Source: Simmondsia chinensis (taxonomy: Eukaryota > Streptophyta > Magnoliopsida > Caryophyllales > Simmondsiaceae). Taken from it: a DNA stretch of 64,000 nt. This document shows positions 44,117 through 54,335 of this stretch, piece by piece. Each line of letters starts with the position of its first letter. The first letter of the stretch is position 1. Made by a program: the position numbers and the translations under genes. The notes beneath the pieces were generated by a model that worked only from the letters and a program-made list of their open reading frames with translations, ran no database searches and was not told the origin of the DNA. Location of the stretch: positions 27,659,438-27,723,437 of the forward strand of contig JAGTTD010000001.1 in the NCBI GenBank assembly GCA_018398585.1. Reading direction: 5' to 3'.

Positions 44117-45689
44117 ATACAATTTCATCAATTACAATTACATATATTAGTACCAATCATGACATTACCTTCCTCTAAAAAAATCCTTGTCTTTAAGGAT
44201 TTGCAACAAAAACTGAAAATGGGGACATAAGTGAACTAAGATATTCCCAATAACTTCACATGCCTCTAAGTTGCACTACTTGATCAGCATTAAATAACAG
44301 CAAGGTTATGTCCAATAACCGGCTCCCGAAGTACCAATCCTAGCACGAGGAAAGTGTTCCCATCTAAATTGCTTTCTTATTAAGGCGTAGCAGCAGTGCA
44401 TCACCAACAACATCACAGTCACATAAATTATTTAACAAAATCCTCATTTTCTACAATTTGGATGACGTAAAACCCAATTGACGTGATATCACCCTTGAGA
44501 AAATTGTTGTAGGACCGAGGTGCGTGCCTCTTCTTCACTTTGTTTTAACATTTCGTGATGGAAGCTTACACAATCTTCTTGAAATTTTTTTATTTTAAGT
44601 TTCTACTCATTAATTTTTCAATATTGATCTTTTTTCATCACTTGAAGCAACTCCAAAACTCGACTTTGATTGTTTAAACCTCTAATTATGAGCTTCAATG
44701 TCAACAACACCAGCGACACTATATCAATTGCCTTTTCACATCTCAACTGAAGTGTCAGCGTGAACGAGAGAAGGTAGGTGCATTATATCAAACTATTACA
44801 TCAATAGCCTACTAATACTTCAATCACTACTAACATATGAAAAATCCTACCACATACAAGTAACAATCTTAATTAACTAAACAACAGCCTAGCTATTTTG
44901 GAACAAGTACTAATATCTTGTAATATCCTAGTACATGATATAACAAATAACTAATACATGAAAAATATCGTACTATAGATTATGTAACAATATACTAACA
45001 TATTATATAAAAAACCTCTAACCCACAACCATGTTCGTCCTTGTTGCTAACTGGTTCCCTTCCATATACTGCTCAACTGACTCCCTAGGTACCCGCACAC
45101 TACTCTTGGGTCAACGAAATAATCCTTGTCCTTAGGGATTAAATGTTTTTGGCAAGGTTGGAGTAGCAATTTCATGCTATGCTTCTTGTACACGATATCC
45201 GAAAAGAATTTTGTAGGTTTGAGGCAATTGCCTCTTTTTTGCTTTGTTTTAACCTTTCTTGATGAAATTTTACCCGGCCTTCTTCTTGGAATTTTCAAGT
45301 TCGCGTTCTGTCACAACGATCCTCCAACCTTAGTCTTCATTCTTCATTCATTTGGCAATTGCATGTTATACTTCAAAAAGGGTTTTCATTTTGGAGGGTT
45401 TAAATGTGGAATTGCATTTTTGATTGAAAATGACCTTAAAATAAATGGCTTGCCACCATTAATTTGCCCCACATTTCCTCTAGACTCATGCACTCTTACC
45501 TCTACCTCCTAACTCCTTGCAAAAATCGAGGCGTGAGATGAATTCAACCCCAATTGCTACATCAACGCAAGCATTCAAGCATTGTGCATTGTTTTTTTCT
45601 ATATTATCTCAAGTAGCTGACTTTGTCTTTATTCCCCTAACCTTCGTGCAGCCTTCCTTTAGGGTAGCACCCTAAAAGGAGAAGGTTGC
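44117..45689 (-). repeat. Array unit 3
   Basis: First half has cacagtcacataaatt, cctcattttctac, gtgcgtgcctc and gagagaaggtaggtgc, shared with unit 5. The 86-codon frame found in the other units is broken here by tttaaa for ttcaaa near 44675. Confidence 0.9.
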
Positions 45690-47261
45690 ATACAATTGCA
45701 TCAATTACAATTACATATATTAGTACCAATCATGACATTACCTACCTCTAAAAAAATCCTTGTCTTTAAGGATTTGCAACAAAAACTGAAAATGGGGACT
45801 TAGGTGAACTAAGATATTCCCAATAACTTCACATGCATCTAAGTTGCACTACTTGATCAGCATTAAATAACAGCAAGGTTATGTCCAATAACCGGCTCCC
45901 GAAGTACCAATCCTAGTACGAGGAAAGTGTTCCCATCTAAATTGCCTTCTTATTAAGGCGTAGCAGCAGTGCATCACCAACAACATCACAAGCTCATAAA
46001 TTATTTAACAAAATCTTCATTTCCTACAATTTGGATGACGTAAAAACCAATTGACGTGATATCACCCTTGAGAAAATTGTTGTAGGACCGAGGTGCATGC
46101 CTCTTCTTCACTTTGTTTTAACATTTCGTGGTGGAAGCTTACACAATCTTCTTGAAATTTTTTTATTTTAAGTTTCTACTCAATAATTTTTCAATATTGA
46201 TCTTTTTTCATCACTTGAAGCAACTCCGAAACTCGACTTTGATTGTTCAAACCTCTGATTATGAGCTTCAATGTCAACAACACCAGCGACACTATATCAA
46301 TTGCCTTTTCACATCTCAACTGAAGTGTCAACGTGAACGAGCGAAGGTAGATGCATTATATCTAACTATTACATCAATAGCCTACTAATACTTCAATCAC
46401 TACTAACATATATAAATCCTACTACATACAAGTAACAATCTTAATTAACTAAACAACAGCCTAACTATTTTGTAACAAGTACTAATATCTTGTAATATCC
46501 TAGTACATGATATAACAAATAACTAATACATGAAAAATATCCTACTATAGATTATGTAACAATATACTAACACATTATATAAACAACCTCTGACCCACAA
46601 CCATGTTCGTCCATGTTGCTAACTGGTTCCCTTCCATATACTGCTCAACTGACTCCCTAGGTACCCGCACACTACTCTTGGGGCAACGAAACAATCCTTG
46701 TCCTTAGGGATTAAATGTTTTTGGCAAGGTTGGAGTAGCAATTTCATGCTATGCTTCTTGTACACGATATCCGAAAAGAATTTTGTAGGTTTGAGGCAAT
46801 TGCCTCTTTTTTGCTTTGTTTTAACCTTTCTTGATGAAATTTTACCCGGCCTTCTTCTTGGAATTTTTAAGTTCGCGTTCTGTCACAACAATCCTCCAAC
46901 CTTAGTCTTCATTCTTCATTCATTTGGCAATTGCATGTTATACTTCAAAATGGGTTTTTATTTTGGAGGGTTTAAATGTGGAATTGCATTTTTGATCGAA
47001 AATGACCTTAAAATAAAAGGCTTGCCACCATTAATTTGCCCCACATTTCCTCTAGACTCAAGCAATCTTACCTCTACCTCCAAACTCCTTGCAAAAATCG
47101 AGGCGTGAGATGAATTCAACCCCAATTGCTACATCAACGCAAGCATTCAAGCATTGTGCATTGTTTTTTTCTGTATTATCTCAAGTAGCTGACTTTGTCT
47201 CTATTCCCCTAACCTTCGTGCAGCCTCCCTTTAGGGTAGCACCCTAAAAGGAGAAGGTTGC
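45690..47261 (-). repeat. Array unit 4
   Basis: Second half virtually identical to unit 1. It has a 1-base shorter period, from a short deletion near 46410 (catatataaatcc for catatgaaaaatcc) and compensating changes. Confidence 0.9.
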
Positions 47262-48834
47262 ATACAATTGCATCAATTACAATTACATATATTAGTACCA
47301 ATCATGACATTACCTTCCTCTAAAAAAGTCCTTGTCTTTAAGGATTTGCAACAAAAACTGAAAATGGGGACTTAAGTGAACTAAGATATTCCCAATAACT
47401 TCACATGCATCTAAGTTGCACTACTTGATCATCATTAAATAACAGCAAGGTTATGTCCAATAACCGGCTCCCGAAGTACCAATCCTAGCACGAGGAAAGT
47501 GTTCCCATCTAAATTGCTTTCTTATTACGGCGTAGCAGCAGTGCATCACCAACAACATCACAGTCACATAAATTATTTAACGAAATCCTCATTTTCTACA
47601 ATTTGGATGACGTAAAACCCAATTGACGTGATATCACCCTTGAGAAAATTGTTGTAGGACCGAGGTGCGTGCCTCTTCTTCACTTTGTTTTAACATTTCG
47701 TGATGGAAGCTTACACAATCTTCTTGAAATTTTTTTATTTTAAGTTTCTACTCATTAATTTTTCAATATTGATCTTTTTTCATCACTTGAAGCAACTCCA
47801 AAACTCGACTTTGATTGTTCAAACCTCTAATTATGAGCTTCAATGTCAACAACACCAGCGACACTATATCAATTGCCTTTTCACATCTCAACTGAAGTGT
47901 CAGCGTGAACGAGAGAAGGTAGGTGCATTATATCAAACTATTACATCAATAGCCTACTAATACTTCAATCACTACTAACATATGAAAAATCCTACCACAT
48001 ACAAGTAACAATCTTAATTAACTAAACAACAGCCTAACCCTTTTGTAATAAGTACTAATATCTTGTAATATCCTAGTACATGATATAACAAATAACTAAA
48101 ACATGAAAAATATCCTACTATAGATTATGTAACAATATACTAACATATTATATAAACAACCTCTAACCCACAACCATGTTCGTCCATGTTGCTAACTGGT
48201 TCCCTTCCATATACTGCTCAACTGACTCCCTAGGTACCCGCACACTACTCTTGGGTCAACGAAATAATCCTTGTCCTTAGGGATTAAATGTTTTTGGCAA
48301 GGTTGGAGTAGCAATTTCATGCTATGCTTCTTGTACACGATATCCGAAAAGAATTTTGTAGGTTTGAGGCAATTGCCTCTTTTTTGCTTTGTTTTAGCCT
48401 TTCTTGATGAAATTTTACCCGGCCTTCTTCTTGGAATTTTCAAGTTCGCGTTCTGTCACAACGATCCTCCAACCTTAGTCTTCATTCTTCATTCATTTGG
48501 CAATTGCATGTTATACTTCAAAATGGGTTTTTATTTTGGAGGGTTTAAATGTGGAATTGCATTTTTGATCGAAAATGACCTTAAAATAAAAGGCTTGCCA
48601 CCATTAATTTGCCCTACATTTCCTCTAGACTCATGCAATCTTACCTCTACCTCCTAACTCCTTGCAAAAATCGAGGCGTGAGATGAATTCAACCCCAATT
48701 GCTACATCAACGCAAGCATTCAAGCATTGTGCATTTTTTTTTTTTGTATTATCTCAAGTAGCTGACTTTGTCTTTATTCCTCTAACCTTCGTGCAGCCTC
48801 CCTTTAGGGTAGCACCCTAAAAGGAGAAGGTTGC
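47262..48834 (-). repeat. Array unit 5
   Basis: Mosaic: first half as unit 3, middle as unit 2. It ends at a run of 18 C (48840-48857) that separates it from the gag side. Confidence 0.9.
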
Positions 48835-48930
48835 ATACACCCCCCCCCCCCCCCCCCTCTCCCCCAAAAAAAACCCTGCTTATGCGGGAACCCTTGTGGC
48901 ACTGGGACTGTTGTTGTTATTGTTGCCTCT
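48790..48930 (+). repeat. RTE/SINE 3' tail fragment
   Basis: Reads gtgcagcctccctttagggt, then agaaggttgcataca, an expanded C run, then accctgcttatgcgggaacc, then cttgtggcactgggactgttgttgttattgttg. The order of phrases matches the RTE LINE tail at 10350-10440 and the SINE tail at 58165-58260, and it ends in a TTG-rich tail. It is plus-strand while the host LTR element is minus-strand. The part left of the C run is repeated in every array unit. Confidence 0.65.
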
Positions 48931-49106
48931 AGCCTTCATGCTTCTTTAGCTAACCATTGGGACTCTATTAATTTCTGCACTAGTCCTTGCAACTGGCCTT
49001 CAAGTTTCGCTGTTGTAGGGTTCTTCTTACCCTTAACCAGTGTGGAGTCAACTATCACCCACGAAATTTTGAAACATTTTGCTCAAGATTGAGCTCTGAT
49101 ACCGAT
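48926..49106 (-). pseudogene. Gag start and primer site of the array element
   Basis: The minus strand reads ATCGGTATCAGAGCTC directly after the LTR, a good initiator-Met-tRNA primer-binding site (49091-49106). An open stretch then codes for VDSTLVKGKKNPTTAKLEGQ and LQGLVQKLIESQWLAKEA, in the style of a gypsy gag N-terminus. It ends at the TTG-rich SINE-like tail. The rest of gag and all of pol are missing. Confidence 0.65.
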
Positions 49107-49448
49107 TGTCATGGGTCTGCTAACATGCAGCCATCTTCTTGAAGGAAATTGAAGGTTTCGTGAAGAGAGAGAGAAGAAGTAGTTTAGGGAGGAGAAAGAA
49201 GAGAGATAAAGGGAAAGTAGAGATGAGAAAAAGAGAGTTTAGCTAGGGAAGGATGAAGATACTATTTCATTAGGTAAAAAGCATACATCATTATGCGTAT
49301 ATATGTGCTATATATTGTCTAGAATCAACAACCCTTAATTGGTTAACTATATCTAGCTATTCAAGTAACCTCTTCCAACTATCATATTAAATTTTGAAGA
49401 ATGCAATTGCATCAATTACAATTACATCTATTAGTACCAATCATGACA
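49107..49448 (-). repeat. 5' LTR of the array element
   Basis: Minus strand TGTCATGATTGGTAC ... GACCCATGACA, 342 bp, with a TATA-like tatatagc and a CT-rich leader. Both ends and the adjacent primer site agree. Confidence 0.85.
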
Positions 49449-49589
49449 CTTTGTAGGCTCTTTTGTTTTGGGGGAAAACGCACTGTATTTGTACTTTTTG
49501 AAAATTTTATCACTGCTCGTAAAAAAAGGGCCAAATCAAAAGAATTCATGGTTGTGTAGCTAAAACATCAAATTAATACTAATAATCAG

Positions 49590-49703
<114 letters not shown>

Positions 49704-49749
49704 ACTTGCAAAAGACCCAAAAACATAGTCCCAAATCAAATCACTGTCA

Positions 49750-50757
49750 TATTAACTATAGAAGAATGCAATTGCATCAATTACAATTACATCTACTAGT
49801 ACCAATCCTGACACTTTATAGCTCGTTTGTTTATTGGAAAAATGCGTTCTTGGAATTATTTTTTACATTTCCATTGTTTGGCGCACTCTTTCTGACGAAA
49901 AAAGGTGTTTTGAAGGAAAATCCTTTCCCTCAAATGGAGGAAAATCACTTTCCTTTTGAAAGGGGAGAAGTCATCATTCCAAGTGACCCAAAATTTTTTG
50001 AAGATATGCATCGATCCGAATATGGATCACTTAGGTGCCTTGAAGTTTAAAATTTTATAAATCAGATACGTTTTGTTGAATTTTGATATGTTTTTGTTAG
50101 AAAATGCTAAATCGGAACATGATTCCGACAATATATCAATATCTTCATTAGAATTTGATGAAGTTTTTTTTCCAAAAAAATACTAAGATGGTACATGATT
50201 TCGGCCATATTTAGGCAGTTTAATTCAACATTCGATAAATGTTTTTACCAAAATTTGCTGCATTTTTACTGATAACATTAACATGACTTGTAAATATTAT
50301 AATAACTATGCACTATATTAGCATTTTTGTATAAAATTGGTTAGATTCCTACAAAAATTCATCAAATTTCGACATAGAGTACCTGAGTGATAAAATTTTA
50401 AAACATCGGGGTACCTTATTACATATGCCTATGTGATAAATGCTCAAACCTTAGGATACTTTAGTAATAATTTCCTATTTTTATTAGATGATAACTTTTT
50501 TCACAACAATAAGAAGCCTATATAGCTTCAAATATAATGTATTGCTACTTATGTTATCTTATGACTAGATATAAGATGATTGGTAGTACATGTTTTCCTT
50601 CAAAACAAACAGGAGTATCATAAGATGAAAGCATGTTTTCCATTGAAGCAAGTAACTGAAAACCTCAAGGGGAATTTTATTTTCCATGAAAAACCTTTTC
50701 TAAAGGAAAATATTTTTCGAAGAAAGAGTATTTCCCCGATACCAAATGGACCTGCAA
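49750..50757. mobile_element. Candidate non-autonomous TIR element
   Basis: Near 49815 the sequence reads ctcgtttgtttattggaaaa; near 50757 the complement reads gtccatttggtatcgggg aaata. Inward of each lie matching 'ggaaaat.ctttcc'-type stretches (49910-49960 and 50660-50720), giving long imperfect inverted ends. The interior is AT-rich without transposase. It could be a MULE- or hAT-like MITE; I could not find a matching target duplication. The open frames at 49706-50050 and 50580-50924 are not recognised proteins. 49750-49814 is a second copy of the array element's LTR start. Confidence 0.4.
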
Positions 50758-50859
50758 TTGGTATTGTTTTCTTTGTTTCTAAATTTTTTTTCAAGTTCTC
50801 TAAATTTTCATCTTCAATGGAATACATATGGAAAAAAAATAATAATAAGTCTCTGACAC

Positions 50860-51714
50860 TGATTAGGACAAGAATCGATATGAATTTCAGTGATACTTGT
50901 GCAAGAGAAGCTCAAGAAGATTGAGGGAGAGAGAGGAAGGAATTGTGGGGAGAAGAAGAATGTGTATGTTATTATTATTGGATGCCTCAATTCCTACACA
51001 ATTCCTCTTATTTGTATGAAGTAAAACAACCCTAACTTTCTAACCACTTATAACTAACAACCCAATCACAGGAAAGAATATAATTGGTACAATTATTAGC
51101 AACTAACTCTATTTCATTGAATGTCTGTTATCACTCTGTTTGGTTTTCACCCACTTTTTAGGAAAAGATTTTCCAAGAAAAAGTAAATTCCTCTTTACGT
51201 TTTCTGCCATTTGTTTCTACATAAAATTTGTATTCACCTTATGATATTCATTTGTTTATTATAAAAGAAAATATCTTTCACCAATCATTTTATAACTTAT
51301 TATAGAGTAATGTAAGTAGTAACACAATAGAATTGTCTTCAAAAAAATAGAAGCAACTATACAACATACATAACAAGTAAAAGAAAATATTTCAAGGATT
51401 CACTGTCTTACAACCAAGAATCAAATAAAAGAAGACATGCAAGCACATGAAAGATCAACTGGAAGTGAAAGAGTTCTGGACAGAGAAGAGAGATATTGAA
51501 AAGGGCCTAGTCGCACTAAAAAATATATGAAACGGAAACTAACTTGGGCCTATGAAATAATTCTGTTGAAGACTAATGGTGTGAAAATATAAATACAAGA
51601 AAAGAATAAATACCAGAAAATGTAAAAAAAGCCAAAATACAAAATATAAAATACAAATAGTATAAATATAATATGTAATAAATCCCTCAGTGTGGAGTGT
51701 AAATGTTAGTTACA
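50860..51714 (-). repeat. LTR of copia F
   Basis: Minus strand TGTAACTAACATTTACACTC to TCCTAATCA, about 855 bp, lying directly after copia RNase H sequence, so it is a 3' LTR. A TIR-like fragment (51137-51330) is embedded in it. The 3' boundary is tentative: the next bases (GTGTCAGAGACTTA) look faintly like a primer site, which would be unexpected after a 3' LTR. Confidence 0.55.
51137..51330. mobile_element. Fragment of the TIR family in the copia F LTR
   Basis: Starting ctctgtttggttttcaccca, it parallels the complement of 50757 down to about 50500, including ccttatgatattcatttgtt and tcaccaatcattttata phrases. It is a second, diverged terminal region of the same family. Confidence 0.4.
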
Positions 51715-52416
51715 CCCAACTTGGGGAGATAAGGAAGTGAATATGGTGTCGAAAGAGATTTGATGAGACAATTTGCCAACTGAAGACTAGAGCCAATATG
51801 GAGAACTTTGAGGATCCCTTCCTAAATTTTGTCACAAAAAAAATACAAGTCAATTTCAACATGCTTGGCCTGTTAATTAAACACTGGGTTTTGAGTAATG
51901 TAAGTGGTAGCCTAATTTTCATAAAAAGTAACGCTGGATCACGAACAAGAATAGGAAAACAAGAAAGAAGGCCTCAAAGCCAAATGATGTCACAAGTAGC
52001 ACCTACAATACTCTAATATTTCTCTTCAGTGAATGAACATGAAACAACGCTTCGCTTCTTGGACAACCAAGAGATAAGGAAGGAACCAAGGAAGACATTG
52101 TAGCCTGTGATCGAGCATCGGGAATCAGGAAAATGCCCAATTGATATCAGTGAAGGCAATCAGGTGAAGGACAGAGAGGAAAGGCACAAGAGAACCTGCC
52201 TACTATATTTTGTTAAATTTCTTTAAGGATGTGAACAGGAAACCTAAAGATGACGAATACAGGGATGAAGCAAGAAATTGATTGAGTTTATGAATGGAGA
52301 ATGAAATGTCAGGATAAGTAAGGGCAAAGAAAAGCAGCTTGCCAATGAGACAATGATAAATGGTGGGATCGAAAAGTAGGTCACCATCATCCCAACTGAG
52401 GCAAATGTGGGGATCC
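51715..52416 (-). pseudogene. Copia F RT end and RNase H
   Basis: Minus strand: IGKLLFFALTYPDISFSIHK, then LNQFLASSL, then CSITGYNVFLGSFLISWLSK and KRSVVSCSFTEEKY. After a frame change come SLTLLKTQCLINRPSMLKLT and the tail FRHHIHFLISPSWV. These match the end of copia RT (LL..L..RPDISF), the RNase H core (GYC.FLG.SLISW.SKKQ..VSRSS.EAEY), and the KHVEID...KLG terminus. It is truncated at 52416 by the Angela LTR. Several frameshifts. Confidence 0.75.
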
Positions 52417-54335
52417 TCTTGGGAAATATTTCAAAAATAATTCCCTAAAATTGGCTAGAGAGGAACTTCCGAATAAATTTAAAATTCTCAATTCTAAATC
52501 TAAGGACATCTAATCTAATATATTCATGACGAAATAGAAAACAAGCATAATAAATAATAAATTAAAAGCATAAATAGAAATGTGAAAGTTAAAGAAAGGG
52601 AATCATGAATGCCTAAAATGTAGACCGCAAACCGACACCACGAGACCTCCTCCTCAATGACCTCTTGGCACGTGGAGAGTGGGCTCCAAAAATATTTACT
52701 TACGAATAATTTAGAAAAGTTCTTTTTTAATTTTCAAAAAATCAAAATTTTTAGAAAATTTTGAAATGCTAAACTGAGATATAAAGACCATTATTTATAA
52801 TAGGACGTGGGGTAAAAAAGCTTAAGTTTCTAGACGTGGGATTTGTTCAAAATACAAATCTGATTTTGAAATTAGACAAAATGATGTCGTAACTTCAAGA
52901 AAATGCATGATGTTAAGTCCCAACTCTCGTGCCATGTGTCAACGTTGCATTGACGGCGTCCCTTGTACAGGGATAAGTTAGCCTTTGCGCCACACGGCAC
53001 CAGTTGATTGGCGATCCGCTATGCACATGGATCGGGGACTCACTTAGCCTATTGGTTGGCCATACTACAGGAATGCGGATCTGGCAACAACCAAGCCCGA
53101 CAGGACACGTGTCGTGGGGTGATGGGTTCGATGCAATGGACGAGGTCGCGACCTTGTTAGTGTGTTTTTCTATTTTTTGTTTAAATTCCACATTTATAAA
53201 TTCATATTTGAATGATACGCTTAGAAAAATTAAATTTAATCATCTCAAGAATAAATAATTCATGTAATGAATCCATATTAATATTTTTCTACAGGTGTTT
53301 TATTAGAGGCTTGCAATGGACCTTAGGGACATTTTAATTCTTGCTCTGAGTGGATCAAATCTAATTATCAACACTTGTTAACATTGATTACAATTAAGTA
53401 ATATTTAATTCCACTAAATAAATATTACTACATTGTAGAATTAAATATAAATATTCAATAATTTTCAAATGACTTTCATAATAATAATTAACTCTTCTAT
53501 TGGATATCCATTAGAAAAATAATTCTAACCACTACCATTATTTTTCTCATATCTTTTTCATTAGTTCCTGACTTGCCCTTTTCAAATAAGTCACTAATAC
53601 CAAAAAAAAAAAAAAAAAACATATATTTTATTAATTCTAAATGTCAAAACCCGGAACACTTCGGCCAATGCTTGAACGAATTTATTCAAACACTTGCGAA
53701 TTAACTTGGGGATATCTATATCTCAAAAGAGAACATATATTCCATATTGAATGTTTTGTTCCCGCTACATCTAATACTATCACCGATGTACAAAGGTTTT
53801 TGGCCCACTTAATAAGACCTTGCTTTTTCAATACATCAATGTGACGCACACTATATGCATGAATCCAAAACAATCTCAGTATTTAGAGTCATCATCTTAA
53901 TAAAATGAATTAGTCATTTCTGATAATAGTTAAGAACTAAATAATTCAGGTGGTCCAACTTAGTGTTCCAATCTTATTGACAAACACCAACATAATATTT
54001 TTGGATTCCTATCCACATGACCAAGACAAGTCATCTAAAGTATCATATTATAGTCTTATCAGATAAATTGTCCAAACTTGTCACTGACTACAGACATGCC
54101 TTAACAACATATCACAAATTTGATTTAAGTCTACCTGTGGTTCAATCTCATTGACCACTTAAACCAAACGCGACATCTTATCTTTGACTACATCCATCTC
54201 ATGAAACGTTCTAGAAAAACAATCGCATGTGTATTTGACTCGTAAAACATATCGAGAAATTGAATTAATAAACTAGGTTATTTAATTTATATTTAAAACT
54301 AATTAATTGCATTTTTCAATACACCGATACCAACA
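52417..54335 (-). repeat. 3' LTR of Angela element E
   Basis: Minus strand TGTTGGTATCGGTGTATTG to a decayed end (TTTCCCAAGA at 52417), about 1.9 kb, parallel to the LTRs of copies A, C and D. A GC-rich island lies at 52915-53160. It sits inside copia F. A 17-base A run occurs at 53603-53620. Confidence 0.82.

Larger units (their letters stand above)
40971..48834 (-). repeat. Tandem array, 5 x 1,573 bp
   Basis: Unit starts (atacaattgc or its variant) fall at 40971, 42544, 44117, 45690 and 47262, and the phrase recurs truncated at 48835. Spacings are therefore 1573, 1573, 1573, 1572 and 1573. Units are near identical, with scattered substitutions and very few indels. In unit coordinates the order is: LTR start (about 48 b) and polypurine tract, a ttttaacatttcgtgatgga module, AT-rich ladder of 'actaata'/'aacaaataacta' phrases, a ttttaacctttcttgatgaa module, and a tail resembling an RTE/SINE 3' end. 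No protein family is recognisable on either strand. Confidence 0.95.
40885..49448 (-). mobile_element. LTR retrotransposon whose interior is a five-unit tandem array
   Basis: The 5' LTR (minus) is 49448-49107, followed by a primer site and a short gag-like start (49106-48926). The next 7.9 kb is five copies of a 1,573-bp unit. The last unit runs into a truncated LTR (41018 down to about 40885) with the same TGTCATGATTGG start. Each unit contains a polypurine tract and the first ~48 bases of the LTR, so the unit is the element's 3' end copied in tandem. No RT or integrase is present. Its terminal phrase (aaggacaaggatttttttag before the LTR) resembles the 3' end of the nested element at 17202. 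Confidence 0.8.

Noticed and set aside
40971..48839. CRISPR-like array
   Set aside because: The repeat is 1.57 kb without spacers, in eukaryotic retroelement DNA. It is a tandem array.
50848..50861. Primer-binding site next to the copia F LTR
   Set aside because: GTGTCAGAGAC is only a weak match to the initiator-Met-tRNA site, and the LTR is preceded by RNase H sequence, so it is a 3' LTR. Kept only as a caution on the LTR boundary.
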